64,000 nucleotides of DNA from Actinomadura viridilutea (GTDB taxonomy: Bacteria > Actinomycetota > Actinomycetes > Streptosporangiales > Streptosporangiaceae): positions 51,921 to 115,920 of the forward strand of contig PVNI01000023.1 in NCBI GenBank assembly GCA_003001795.1. The letters are read 5' to 3'. The position numbers and the translations under genes are program-made. Numbering within the stretch: position 1 is the stretch's first letter; every line of letters begins with the position of its first letter. The notes under the pieces are model-generated. The model did no database searches. It was not told where the DNA came from and saw only the letters and a list, made by a program, of their open reading frames with translations. Below, piece by piece: positions 1 to 8,338 of the stretch.

Positions 1-1076
1 AGGTCACCAACAACACCGGACGCGGCGAACCCGTCTACCTCTATGTCCTCGGCACGGACCTGCGGTCCGGCAGGCTCGGCTACGTGGACGCCAACGGCAG
101 GTTCTCTCCGTGGCAGGGCGGGTCGGTGCCGCCGTCGCCGGCGCCCGACGTGTCGATCCCGGGCCCCTCGAACGGCGCCAGCACGACCATCCGCGTCCCG
201 CGCTTCCTGTCGGGCCGGGTGTACTTCTCCATCGGGGAGAAGCTGAAGCTCTTCCTCACCCCCGACGGCCTGGTGCAGCCGGCGCCGTGGGCGGGCGGAG
301 ACCCCAACCGCGACATCCTGTTCGACTGGAGCGAGTTCACCTACGACGGCTCGGGCCTGTGGATCAACAGCACGCAGGTCGACCAGTTCGCCATCCCGCA
401 CGCGGTCGCCGTGACGGGCGGCAACGGGGCGACGAAGCGCACCGGGGAGCTCGTCCCCGGCGGCCGGAACAAGGTGATCAACGCCATCCGGCAGCAGCCC
501 GGCTTCGAGCGGACCGTCTACACCCGCGGCGACGGGACGGTGCTGCGGGTCCTGGCGCCCGGCAAGGCCGCCGAGGCCGGGCTGATGGACCCCAACTACC
601 TCGCCCCCTACATCGACAGCGCCTGGAACGCCTACACCGGCAAGACCCTGACCATCGTCCCGTTCCAGGACCGGCCGGACGTCAAGTTCTTCGGCCGCAC
701 GCAGGGCGACGTCATGGTCTTCACCGACACGTCCGGCAACCAGGTGCACACGATCAACAAGCCGAGCAGCGGCGACGTGTGGGGCTGCGCCGGCGCCCTC
801 TTCGCGCCCAACGACCAGGTGAAGGGGCCGATCGCCCGCACGGTCTGCGCGGCGCTGCACCGCTCCACGCTCGGCGCCATCGACACCCAGCCCAGCTACG
901 ACGCCGCCGACTTCTACCGCGGGTCGCTGACCAACCACTACTCGCGGATCATCCACGAGCACATGGTGGACGGTAAGGCGTACGGCTTCCCGTTCGACGA
1001 CGTCGCCGGCTTCGAGTCGCTGGTGCACGACGGCGACCCGAGCTCGGCCGAGATCACGCTGACCCCGTTCAACTGA
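1..1076 (+). CDS. GH64 beta-1,3-glucanase (5' partial)
   Basis: The open frame runs into the left edge (first full codon at 3) and stops with TGA at 1074-1076. The first visible residues, VTNNTGRGEPVYLYV, and the later VYFSIGEKLKLFL, GLWINSTQVDQFAIP and WGCAGALFAPND stretches are typical of family 64 glycoside hydrolases, which release oligosaccharides from beta-1,3-glucans such as laminarin and fungal wall glucan. The in-frame ATG at 84 lies inside conserved sequence, so it is not the start; the signal peptide and true start lie left of the window. Two strong hairpins follow. The context is a group of secreted fungal-wall enzymes. Family assignment is by recognition of conserved stretches. 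Confidence 0.88.
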   Translation, partial: VTNNTGRGEPVYLYVLGTDLRSGRLGYVDANGRFSPWQGGSVPPSPAPDVSIPGPSNGASTTIRVPRFLSGRVYFSIGEKLKLFLTPDGLVQPAPWAGGDPNRDILFDWSEFTYDGSGLWINSTQVDQFAIPHAVAVTGGNGATKRTGELVPGGRNKVINAIRQQPGFERTVYTRGDGTVLRVLAPGKAAEAGLMDPNYLAPYIDSAWNAYTGKTLTIVPFQDRPDVKFFGRTQGDVMVFTDTSGNQVHTINKPSSGDVWGCAGALFAPNDQVKGPIARTVCAALHRSTLGAIDTQPSYDAADFYRGSLTNHYSRIIHEHMVDGKAYGFPFDDVAGFESLVHDGDPSSAEITLTPFN

Positions 1077-1123
1077 GCGGCGGCGACGCGCTGATCAGCG
1101 TTCGCGGCAGCGCGCGCCTCGAC

Positions 1124-1157
1124 GGACGTCTGCGGCGGTGCGCCGCCGCAGACGTCC
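1124..1157. terminator. Perfect 15-bp stem hairpin after GH64 gene
   Basis: GGACGTCTGCGGCGG pairs perfectly with CCGCCGCAGACGTCC across a TGCG loop, 48 bases after the GH64 stop. No long T-run follows, as is usual for actinomycete terminators. Confidence 0.7.
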
Positions 1158-1251
1158 CCGTGCGTCGACAACCGCCGCGCGACGACGAAGAACGCGCCTG
1201 AGCTCACCGCGGCGAGCGGCATCGCGGCTGAGGCACAGGCTTCCGCATGAC

Positions 1252-1283
1252 GGCCGGGGCGGTGCATGCGCACCGCCCCGGCC
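1252..1283 (+). terminator. Second perfect hairpin, 14-bp stem with T-rich tail
   Basis: GGCCGGGGCGGTGC pairs with GCACCGCCCCGGCC across an ATGC loop and is followed by CTTCTTGTT. It lies about 95 bases after the first hairpin, so the GH64 transcript has two terminators in series, or the second ends an unrecognised short transcript. Confidence 0.65.
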
Positions 1284-1663
1284 CTTCTTGTTCCCGCGTG
1301 AAGACTTCCCTCCTCGATGAACTCCTCGGCCGCCGCCGCACGCGCCGCCGCCATGGTCACCGGGAGCGCCCCGGCCGTCGCCGCCGGACGCCGCGGCCGT
1401 CCTCCGGAGACGCGGTGGCTGTCAGAGGCGGACGAGGTCGCCCCCCGGTCGCTGCCTGGGAGTCGCCGCATGACCGTTGAGAGACGAGCAGTCAGATGGC
1501 AGGCGACGCCGTCGGCGGCGGACGGGGCATGATCAGCGAGCGGAAGCCCGTACCGGCCGGGCGATGGGCAAGCGCCCCTGCCCTCCCGCAGCCGCCGATG
1601 AATGGGGTCGGCTGTATGGGTATGGGGGCCGCTGGCGGTTTCCACGCATTTGCGGGGGAAGTC
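1284..1663. other. Intergenic, no gene recognised
   Basis: Between the second terminator and the histidine kinase start I see no protein with recognisable motifs. All frames give Arg/Ala/Pro-rich shadow translations. It presumably holds the kinase promoter. Confidence 0.4.
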
Positions 1664-3070
1664 ATGGGTTGGAGACATATGCCGCTTCGAGTCCGGTGCG
1701 GTCTTGTCGTCGCCGGTGTCACGGCGCTCGAGGCCTCCGGTTTCAGCGTGCTGTTCCTGCGTCTGGTGAGCAGGAAGCGCGCCATCATGGCCCGCGAAAC
1801 GATGCATTCGGCGGTCGATGACGTGTTCTTCCGGATGCTGCGGGGGCCGCTGCCGGAGGTCTTGCGGGCGCGCGACGGCCATGCGGTCCAGGTCGTGGAC
1901 GCGGACCGCCGTGTGCTGGCGGCCACCAAAGACCTGCGCGGCAAGCCTCCCATGGCCTCCTTCACGCCGCGGCCGGGCCAGGTCCACACCCAGCGGACGC
2001 TGCCCCATGACCCCACCGGACTGGGGCGGCGCATGACCGCCTGGGGCGTGCGCATGGTCCCCGAGGTGGCCCGGCGCCAGCGGGGCCGCAGCCCGCTGAT
2101 GATCTATACGGCCGCCCCGCGCGTCCCCTGGTACGCCTCCCGGCAGCTGGCGATCGCGGCGGGCGGCGTCTCGGCCCTGGTGAGCGCGCTGGCGTTCCTG
2201 ATGACCTGGCGGTCGATGGCGCGGACGCTGACCCCGGTGGAGGCGATCCGCAGGGAGTTCGCCGAGATCACCGCCACGGACCTGAGCCGGCGGGTTCCGG
2301 TGCCCGAGGCCCGGGAGCTCAGGGACCTGGCGCAGACGTTGAACGCCGCCCTAGGGCGCCTGGAGGCCGTGGTCACCGATCTGCGGTACCTCGCCAGCGA
2401 GGCGTCCCATGACCTGCGCGGCCCGCTGACCGGCATCCGCGTCCTCCTCGAGGAGGCGCTGACCCGAGGCGACGACGTGGACTGGCCCGAGGTCGCCGCG
2501 GGCGTGCTGGCCGCGGTGGATCGTCAGCAGGCGATCGTGACCGACCTGCTCACGTTGAGCCGCCTGGACACCGGCCAACCCGTGCTGATGCAACGCACCG
2601 ATCTGTCCTCTCTTGTCTCCACGGAAGTGCAGGCCCAGTCCAATGACCGGGTTCCCATCACCTGCGAGGCGGACGAACAGGTCATGGTCGACTGCAACCC
2701 GCTGCTCATCCAGCGCCTCCTGGGCAATCTGCTCGACAACGCCCAGCGCCACGCCGCCTCGCGCGTCACCGTCACCCTCACCTCGCAGAAGGTCCAGGAC
2801 GGCGTCGCCGTGCTGACAGTGGAGGACGACGGCGACGGCATCCCGCCCGATCAGCACGAAAAGATCTTTGAACGCTTCACCCGTCTGGCGTCCTCCCGCG
2901 ACCGCGACCCCTACGGCACCGGGCTCGGCCTGCCGATCAGCCGCCATATCGCCGAGGTCCACCACGGCAGCCTCACCATCGAGGACCGCCCCGGGCAGGG
3001 AGCCTGCTTCGCTCTGCGCCTTCCTCTCAGCAGCCGCCGCGCAGGCGACGAGGCGTCGACCCCTCAGTGA
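1664..3070 (+). CDS. Orphan sensor histidine kinase
   Basis: A membrane-bound sensor kinase. Reading order: an N-terminal membrane segment (about residues 8-30), an extracytoplasmic sensor stretch, a second membrane segment (ASRQLAIAAGGVSALVSALAFLM), a HAMP linker beginning RTLTPVEAIRREF, a dimerisation/phosphoacceptor helix with SHDLRGPLTGIR (His about 249), then an ATPase domain with an N box (LLGNLLDNAQRHA), G1 (VEDDGDGIP) and G2 (GTGLGLPISRHI). ATG 1664 is chosen because GGGGGAA lies 3 bases upstream; a longer in-frame start at 1496 has no ribosome site, and ATG 1679 is an alternative. No response regulator is adjacent (the next gene is a sirtuin), so its partner must be elsewhere. Confidence 0.88.
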   Translation: MGWRHMPLRVRCGLVVAGVTALEASGFSVLFLRLVSRKRAIMARETMHSAVDDVFFRMLRGPLPEVLRARDGHAVQVVDADRRVLAATKDLRGKPPMASFTPRPGQVHTQRTLPHDPTGLGRRMTAWGVRMVPEVARRQRGRSPLMIYTAAPRVPWYASRQLAIAAGGVSALVSALAFLMTWRSMARTLTPVEAIRREFAEITATDLSRRVPVPEARELRDLAQTLNAALGRLEAVVTDLRYLASEASHDLRGPLTGIRVLLEEALTRGDDVDWPEVAAGVLAAVDRQQAIVTDLLTLSRLDTGQPVLMQRTDLSSLVSTEVQAQSNDRVPITCEADEQVMVDCNPLLIQRLLGNLLDNAQRHAASRVTVTLTSQKVQDGVAVLTVEDDGDGIPPDQHEKIFERFTRLASSRDRDPYGTGLGLPISRHIAEVHHGSLTIEDRPGQGACFALRLPLSSRRAGDEASTPQ

Positions 3071-3305
3071 GGGCCGCCGACACACTGAGCGGCCCCTTTG
3101 GACGCGTCCTCGCGAGCAGAAAGCGGCTCGACACCACCCACAGACCACCGCCCCGATCACGTGCCACCGCTGATCCGCTCAGCGCATCCCCGGTTCACGG
3201 CGCTGTTGAGCGTCCTCCGCCGGCCTGTGTCCTCGTCGGCTACAGACAGTGCCCCTGGCTATGCCGGGCTGCGCCGGCGGTCACGGTGGGAGACACGCGC
3301 CTGTC

Positions 3306-4181
3306 ATGCACCATGGAGGGGTGACTCATGTCGTGCAGGAAGGGCCCGCTCCCGCGCCTGACGTCCCCTCCCGTCTCGGGCAGCTGGCCGACCTCGTCGC
3401 GGACGGCGACGTGGTGGTGCTGAGCGGGGCGGGGCTGTCCACCGAGTCCGGAATCCCCGACTACCGCGGGGAGACCGGACGACGGCGGCGGGCGAAGCCG
3501 ATGACGTACCAGACCTTCATCGGCAGCGCCGAGGCGCGCCGGCGGTACTGGGCGCGCAGCTACCTGGGCTGGCGGCACATCGCCCAAGCGAGGCCGAACG
3601 CCGGGCACCGCGCGGTCGCGGAGCTGCAGCGCCGCGGGCTGGTCACCGGGATCATCACCCAGAACGTCGACGGTCTGCACCAGGCCGCGGGCGCGCGGGA
3701 CGTGATCGAGCTGCACGGCGGTCTCGACCGGGTCCTGTGCCTGGGATGCGGGCGCCGCACGCCCCGGCGGCTCCTGGACGAGCGTCTGCGCGCGGCCAAT
3801 CCCGGCTGGGTCGCCCGGGTCGGCGAGATCAACCCGGACGGCGACGCCGTGCTGTCCGACGAGGAGATCCGCGCGTTCCGGGTCGTGGACTGCGCCGACT
3901 GCGGCGGCGTCCTCAAGCCCGACGTGGTGTTCTTCGGCGAGAACGTGCCGCCCGCCCGGGTCCGCGACTGCTACGCCCTGACCGAGCGGGCCGGTCTGCT
4001 GCTGGTCCTCGGGTCCTCGCTGGCGGTGATGTCCGGGCTGCGGTTCGTCCGCCACGCCCACCGGAACGGCATTCCGGTGGCGATCGTCAACCAGGGTGCG
4101 ACGCGGGGCGACGAATACGCCCTCCTCACCCTGGACGCACCGCTCGGCCCGACGCTGACCGCCCTCGTCGCCGCTCTCTAA
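3306..4181 (+). CDS. Sir2-family NAD-dependent protein deacylase
   Basis: A sirtuin, which removes acyl groups from lysines using NAD+. From ATG 3306, the nucleotide-binding motif GAGLSTESGIPDYRG is at about 41-55, TQNVD at 118-122 and catalytic His at about 137 in ELHGG. Four zinc cysteines lie in CLGCG (145, 148) and CADCGG (196, 199); GSSLAV and NQG close the Rossmann core. Near 292 residues, it has normal length for class II/III bacterial sirtuins. The start is uncertain: ATG 3306, GTG 3321 and GTG 3333 all precede the core, with GGAGGGG at 3315-3321. It is a single gene between an orphan kinase and an Acg-like gene. Confidence 0.9.
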   Translation: MHHGGVTHVVQEGPAPAPDVPSRLGQLADLVADGDVVVLSGAGLSTESGIPDYRGETGRRRRAKPMTYQTFIGSAEARRRYWARSYLGWRHIAQARPNAGHRAVAELQRRGLVTGIITQNVDGLHQAAGARDVIELHGGLDRVLCLGCGRRTPRRLLDERLRAANPGWVARVGEINPDGDAVLSDEEIRAFRVVDCADCGGVLKPDVVFFGENVPPARVRDCYALTERAGLLLVLGSSLAVMSGLRFVRHAHRNGIPVAIVNQGATRGDEYALLTLDAPLGPTLTALVAAL

Positions 4182-4237
4182 GGCCGAGCGTTCCCCCGGG
4201 TCCGATCCGAACCGGGCGGCCTCCCGCGCTGTGGAAT

Positions 4238-4251
4238 GTGCCTTTCGTCCC
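4238..4251. promoter_or_regulatory. Possible DosR/DevR-like box
   Basis: GTGCCTTTCGTCCC read on the minus strand is GGGACGAAAGGCAC, which resembles the DosR half-site pair GGGACTnnAGTCCC at about 10 of 14 positions. It lies 59 bases before the Acg-like gene, whose mycobacterial homologue is in the DosR dormancy regulon. The match is imperfect, so this is only a candidate. Confidence 0.3.
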
Positions 4252-4309
4252 TACCTGCGCGCGGGTCGGGGGGATGTGCTGGACGCGTAGCCCGGCACGA
4301 GGAGCCAGC

Positions 4310-5338
4310 ATGGAACCGACGCGACGGCAGGGCCCGAACGGGGCGGCGGAATCGCCGGCCGAGGACGTCCAGAAGGCCGTCGAGGCGGCGGTGTGGGCTC
4401 CGTCCGTCCACAACACCCAGCCGTGGAGCTTCAGCCGGCGCGGATCACGGATCACCGTGCGCGCCGATCCGGACCGGCGGCTTGCGGTCGCCGACCCCGG
4501 CGGCCGGGAGATGCTGATCAGCTGCGGCGCCGCCCTGCTCACCCTGCGGGTCGCGGTGCGGCGGCTCGGGTACGAGCCGCAGGTGCGGCTGCTGCCCGAC
4601 CCGGACCGCCCCAACCTGCTCGCCGACGTCGTCCTGGGCGCCAGGATCGCCGAGAGCGAGGACGACCGGCTGCTGTACGAGCAGATCCGGCGCAGGCGCA
4701 CCCACCGAGGCGGTTTCCCGCCCGGCGGCGACGTCCCGCCGCCCCTGCGGGCGAGGCTGGAGATGGAGGCGCGGCAGGAGGGGGCCGAGCTGCAGGCCGT
4801 AGAGGACCCGCATGCTCTTCGTGCTTTGGCGGCGCTGACGGAGGCGGCCGAGAACCTGCAGCGGCTCGACGCGCCCTACCGGCGCGAGTGCGCCCGCTGG
4901 TCGCCTCGGCCGGGCTCTTCACGTCCGGAAGGGGTGCATGCGGAGACGTATCCGCGCGGCGAGCCGCGCACCGAGCCGTACCACTTCCCCGGACGCGACT
5001 TCGCCCGCGGCCACGATTGGGGAACCGACCCTGGAAAGACCGGCGGCCGGGGCGCGGTGACGGGGCTGGTCATGCTGATCACCACGTCGGGGGACACGCC
5101 GGGCGACTGGCTGGGCGCCGGGCAGGCGCTGCAACGGGTGCTCTTGCGCGCGGCCGAGAAGGACGTCGCGGCCGCGTTCCACACGCAGCCTTTGGAGATC
5201 CCGGAGCTGCGGGAGCTGATCCGCCGCCGGTTCTGCGGCGGCCGGTACCCGCAGATGCTGCTGCGCCTGGGCAGGGCGGGAGCCGAGCCCGAGAGCGTGC
5301 GCCGCCCGGCCGACCAGTCCATGACCGAGGACTTCTGA
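4310..5338 (+). CDS. Acg-like FMN-binding nitroreductase-fold protein
   Basis: Resembles the Acg (Rv2032) family of duplicated nitroreductase folds that bind FMN and are induced under hypoxia in mycobacteria. Visible family marks are AAVWAPSVHNTQPWSF near residues 24-39 (flavin-binding loop), RRRTHRGGF and a C-terminal half with VMLITTSGDTPGDWLGAGQALQRVLL and QPLEIPELRELIRRRF. About 342 residues, the usual length. Start ATG 4310 has ACGAGGAG just upstream. It is followed 67 bases later by a PPOX-family flavin/F420 protein, a pairing also seen among DosR targets. Whether it is an active reductase or an FMN store is not visible. Confidence 0.82.
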   Translation: MEPTRRQGPNGAAESPAEDVQKAVEAAVWAPSVHNTQPWSFSRRGSRITVRADPDRRLAVADPGGREMLISCGAALLTLRVAVRRLGYEPQVRLLPDPDRPNLLADVVLGARIAESEDDRLLYEQIRRRRTHRGGFPPGGDVPPPLRARLEMEARQEGAELQAVEDPHALRALAALTEAAENLQRLDAPYRRECARWSPRPGSSRPEGVHAETYPRGEPRTEPYHFPGRDFARGHDWGTDPGKTGGRGAVTGLVMLITTSGDTPGDWLGAGQALQRVLLRAAEKDVAAAFHTQPLEIPELRELIRRRFCGGRYPQMLLRLGRAGAEPESVRRPADQSMTEDF

Positions 5339-5405
5339 GCCGCGGACGCCGACGGCCCTGCCCGATCGCCTCCGCGGACCGTCCCGACCGCTCGGGGAGG
5401 ACGAG

Positions 5406-5864
5406 ATGCCTGTCACCGACGAGCCGATCCTGACTCTCGACCGCCGAACGTGCCTGGCGCTGCTGGGCGGCGTGTCGATCGGGCGTGTCGCGTGGGCGGA
5501 CGACGACGGGCGGGTCACGGTGCTGCCGGTCAACTTCGTCATGGACGGCGACGCCGTGGTCTTCCGGACGTCGTCGGGCGCCAAACTCGCCGCCGTCGCG
5601 CGGCGGCGTCCGATGACCTTCGAGGCCGACGACGCCGAACCGGCGCTCAGGACGGGCTGGAGCGTCCTGGTCCAGGGCCCCGCCGAGATCATCACCGACG
5701 TCGACGAGCTGCGGCGCCTGGAGAGCCGCGGCCTGGAGCCTTGGGCCACCGACGCCAAGCCCTACTTCGTGCGCGTCGCGGCCCGCCACGTGACCGGCCG
5801 GCGCCTCCCCTTGCGTCCGGGAGGCGTGCACGTAGAACGGTCAGGCGGGGACGACGTGCAGTGA
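5406..5864 (+). CDS. Pyridoxamine 5'-phosphate oxidase-fold (FMN/F420-binding) protein
   Basis: A 152-residue split-beta-barrel protein of the PPOX superfamily. The pattern IGRVAWADDDGRVTVLPVNFVMDGDAVVFRTSSGAKLAAV at about 20-65, followed by VTFEADD-like MTFEADDAEPALRTGWSVLVQGPAEII, is that of small actinobacterial PPOX proteins that bind FMN or F420. Start ATG 5406 has GGGGAGG about 6 bases upstream. It is co-directional with the Acg-like gene and may share a transcript. Substrate unknown; in mycobacteria such genes are often hypoxia-induced. Confidence 0.8.
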   Translation: MPVTDEPILTLDRRTCLALLGGVSIGRVAWADDDGRVTVLPVNFVMDGDAVVFRTSSGAKLAAVARRRPMTFEADDAEPALRTGWSVLVQGPAEIITDVDELRRLESRGLEPWATDAKPYFVRVAARHVTGRRLPLRPGGVHVERSGGDDVQ

Positions 5865-5873
5865 TGACCAGCT

Positions 5874-5891
5874 GGGCGCGCTGAAGCGCCC
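5874..5891. terminator. Short hairpin between convergent genes
   Basis: GGGCGC and GCGCCC flank GCTGAA just after the PPOX gene and before the 3' end of the minus-strand racemase gene. The stem is only 6 bp, so it is weak. Confidence 0.35.
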
Positions 5892-5937
5892 GCTCCCCCG
5901 GTTCGAGGCGCCGTTCAAGAGACGTGTCGTTCCGGGC

Positions 5938-6660
5938 TCACCGCGGGCCGCCGCGCCAGTCGGGCATCGGCCGTTCGCCGACGGCGACGTCGTAGGCGGC
6001 GCGGGCCAGCAGACGCGTCGAATCCAGCGTCGGCAGGGGTGACACGTCCGGCGTGATCAGCAGCGGGATCTCGGTGCAGACGAGGGCGACGGCGTCGCAG
6101 CCGCGGTCCGCGAGCCGTTCGATGACGCGCAGGTACCTCTGGCGCGACGCATCGCTGATCACGCCGTTGACCAGCTCCGTGAAGATGACCTCGTTGACGA
6201 GGTCGCGGTCGTCGGCGTCGGGCACCTCCGCGGCGATCCCGCGGGCGCCGAGCGCACGCGGGTAGAGCGGGCCGTCCATCGTGTACTTGGTGCCCAGCAC
6301 GCCGACGCGGGTGCGTCCCTCGGCGGCGGCCTGGTCCGCGACGACCTCGGCGATGTGCAGGCCCGGCAGCGGAAGGTCCGGCCCCGGAACCTCCAGGGCC
6401 ATGTGGGCGGTGTTGTCCGGGCAGACGAAGAAGTCGGCGCCGGCCCGGGCGAGCCGCTCCGCGCTGGTCGCCAGGGTGGCCCGGACGGACGCGTGATCCC
6501 CCGCGTCCCACGCGGGCATGCTGTACCCGAAGGCGATGTAGTCCAGGGTGACGTCGGGATGCTCGTTGCGGCCCGTCCGCCGGAATCCCTCCTCGCAGTA
6601 GGCGAGGAAGCACAACGCGGCCCCTCCCGTGCTGTGGGCGAGGATCCCGAGATGCGGCAC
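5938..6660 (-). CDS. Aspartate/glutamate racemase-family protein with Cys-to-Asp change
   Basis: A 240-residue member of the PLP-independent Asp/Glu racemase superfamily: HLGILAHSTGGAALCF at the N terminus, the first active-site loop as CPDNTAH (80-86) and the second as LVCTEIPLLI (Cys about 195). In classical enzymes both loops carry a cysteine acid/base; here the first-loop position before Asn-Thr is Asp82, while Cys80 is displaced by two residues. Related one-cysteine members exist (E. coli YgeA has Thr and Cys), so it may be stereoselective or act on another substrate. It is convergent with the PPOX gene. Substrate is not inferable from context. Confidence 0.78.
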   Translation of the reverse strand: MPHLGILAHSTGGAALCFLAYCEEGFRRTGRNEHPDVTLDYIAFGYSMPAWDAGDHASVRATLATSAERLARAGADFFVCPDNTAHMALEVPGPDLPLPGLHIAEVVADQAAAEGRTRVGVLGTKYTMDGPLYPRALGARGIAAEVPDADDRDLVNEVIFTELVNGVISDASRQRYLRVIERLADRGCDAVALVCTEIPLLITPDVSPLPTLDSTRLLARAAYDVAVGERPMPDWRGGPR

Positions 6661-6832
6661 GACGACTCCGGCATTTCCGCAGGATTCTGAACGGCCTCAT
6701 TCTCTCCGAGCTCCGGCCGTCCGGTCCCGCGGACGGGGACGTACCTGGTTTTGACCTGCGGCGGCGCGTGACGGCTCAGGACGGTGGGGAGCAAGCCCGC
6801 AGTGCCGAAGTCACTGTCGAGGAGATCTTGCT

Positions 6833-7018
6833 ATGCGGTGTCTGTTGCGCCCGTTGGCGATGGCTGCGCTGGCAGGCGGGGTGCTCACCACGCCCCCCGT
6901 GCCAACGGCATACGTAGTGAACAGGGATCACACGTTCCGCGTCGACAACATCAGCGTCAAGTACGCCCACAGCCCCAACGGCGTCCTCGGGGGACTCCTC
7001 GGGTTGCGCGCCCTCTAG
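6833..7018 (+). CDS. Small predicted secreted peptide (61 aa), unknown function
   Basis: An ATG at 6833 sits 8 bases after a strong ribosome site (GAGGAG, 6819-6824). The product begins MRCLLRPLAMAALAGGVLT, a positively charged n-region and hydrophobic core, with a possible cleavage near TAYVV. The mature part is about 35 residues (VNRDHTFRVDNISVKYAHSPNGVLGGLLGL), with no cysteines and a glycine/leucine-rich tail. A strong hairpin follows at 7031. I recognise no family. Ribosome site, signal-like N terminus and terminator together support a real gene. Confidence 0.6.
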   Translation: MRCLLRPLAMAALAGGVLTTPPVPTAYVVNRDHTFRVDNISVKYAHSPNGVLGGLLGLRAL

Positions 7019-7030
7019 CGTCGCCCGACC

Positions 7031-7063
7031 GGCGGTCGGCGCACGGCGCGGGCGCCGACCGCC
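7031..7063 (+). terminator. 12-bp stem terminator after small secreted peptide
   Basis: GGCGGTCGGCGC pairs with GCGCCGACCGCC across a 9-base loop, starting 12 bases after the peptide stop. Confidence 0.65.
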
Positions 7064-7104
7064 CGGTCCTGGACGGTCGCCACGACCACGACACCGCGCT
7101 CATC

Positions 7105-7569
7105 GCGCGAGGCTCGCGTCCCCTACGCGGTCGCGCTGGCGGCCATGATCTGCAACGCGGCCCGCTCCGACCGCACCGGAAACCGGCGCGCCGCCGCGGT
7201 GCCCAGGTCGTGGCGATCGTCGGGCTGCTGGCCGGGCAGCTGGTGCACAGCGGCGTCGCGCAGATGGCGCTGCTGTGCGTGGTCGCGGCGGGCGTGTACG
7301 CGCCCTACGGGCCGTGGGCGATGCCCGCGCAGGTGCTGCGGTTCGAGGTGATCGCCGTGGCCATGGGGCTGATCAACGCGCTGGGCAACCTGGGCGGTTT
7401 CATGGGGCCGTACCTGGTCGGCCGGCTGATCGACCTGACCGGCTCGCAGGCCGCCGGATTCGTCGCTCTGGCGGGATTCCTGGCCGCCGTGGCGGCGGTC
7501 TCCTGGTTCTGCCTGCGCCCGACGCCCGCCGCCGGGGATCATGCGGTTGCCGCACAACGGACCGCCTGA
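7105..7569 (+). pseudogene. MFS transporter remnant (C-terminal, frameshifted)
   Basis: Two frames give pieces of one MFS protein of the anion:cation symporter type. Frame 2 around 7120-7180 reads VPYAVALAAMICNAARSDRTGNRR, the SDRTGxRR loop between helices. Frame 1 from about 7200 to 7569 continues with QVVAIVGLLAGQLVHSG and MGLINALGNLGGFMGPYLVGRLIDLTGS through to the C-terminal helix. The N-terminal half is absent and a frameshift separates the two pieces, so this is a decayed gene. It abuts a headless DeoR-type regulator, suggesting the relic of a sugar or sugar-acid uptake locus. Confidence 0.75.
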
Positions 7570-7575
7570 TGGGGG

Positions 7576-8220
7576 ATGGTGACCGCACGACGCGGGCCGA
7601 GGGCACCTACGGCGGTGCGGTGGGCGGCCCGTACCGCACGAGCTGCCGCTGCGCGAAAAGGGAGCATGGCCGCCGGCGCGAGAAGGACGCCATCGCCGCC
7701 GTCGCCGCCGACCTGGTGGACGCCGGCGACGTGGTGCTGCTGGACGCCGGGTCCACCACGGCGCGGCCGGCCCGGCGGCTGCGCGACCGCACCGGCATCA
7801 CCGTGATCGCGGCCGGGCTCAACGCCATCGCGCTGCTGGCCGAGGCCCGCGGCGTCGAGCTGATCGTGCTCGGCGGGCGGGTCCGCCACCCCGGCGAGGG
7901 GGTGGTCGGCCCGTTCGCCGAGGAGCAGCTGCGCCGGCTGGGCCCCGACAAGGTGTTCCTGGGCGCGGACGGCGTGACCGCCCGCGACCTGTGCTGCCCG
8001 TCGCCCGAGCAGGCCCGGTTGAAGCACGTGCTGCTGCACGCCGGACGCGCCGCCTACGTGCTCGCCGACCACAGCAAGATCGGTGCGGAGCCGTTCGCGT
8101 ACTGGGCGCCGCTCGACCGGCCGCACACGCCGATCGTCGACGCGGCCGTCCGGCCCGACGCGCTGGAGCCGTTGCCGGGCGGCGTCGTCATCGCCGAGGA
8201 GAGGGATCAGCCCGGCGTCC
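7576..8220 (+). pseudogene. DeoR-family regulator lacking its DNA-binding domain
   Basis: In the frame of 7605 the translation reads TYGGAV, then DAIAAVAADLVDAGDVVLLDAGSTTARPARRL, VIAAGLNAIALL, ELIVLGGRVRHPGEGVVGP, KVFLGADGV and AYVLADHSKIG. This is the full DeoR effector-binding (sugar phosphate isomerase-like) domain. The HTH that should precede the GGA motif is missing, there is no good start, and the frame runs past the natural end to about 8477. It sits directly after the MFS remnant. The right boundary is approximate. Confidence 0.75.
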
Positions 8221-8338
8221 CGCGGCGGCCCGAGAGCGCGTCTCGCCCCGGCGGTCGGGGCCGCCCGAAGAGTCGGGACGACCGCCGCGCGGCGGCTGCG
8301 CGTCCGAGACGGGCGGGGCCGCCGCGACAACGGTCGGG

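Noticed and set aside
84..1076. ATG 84 as start of the GH64 gene
   Set aside because: Conserved GH64 residues (VTNNTGRGEPVYLYV) continue upstream in frame to the window edge, and no ribosome site or signal peptide follows ATG 84.
6784..7569. A 261-codon frame read as a complete MFS gene
   Set aside because: Only the last ~120 codons resemble a transporter; the first part is in the wrong frame relative to the SDRTG loop found in another frame.
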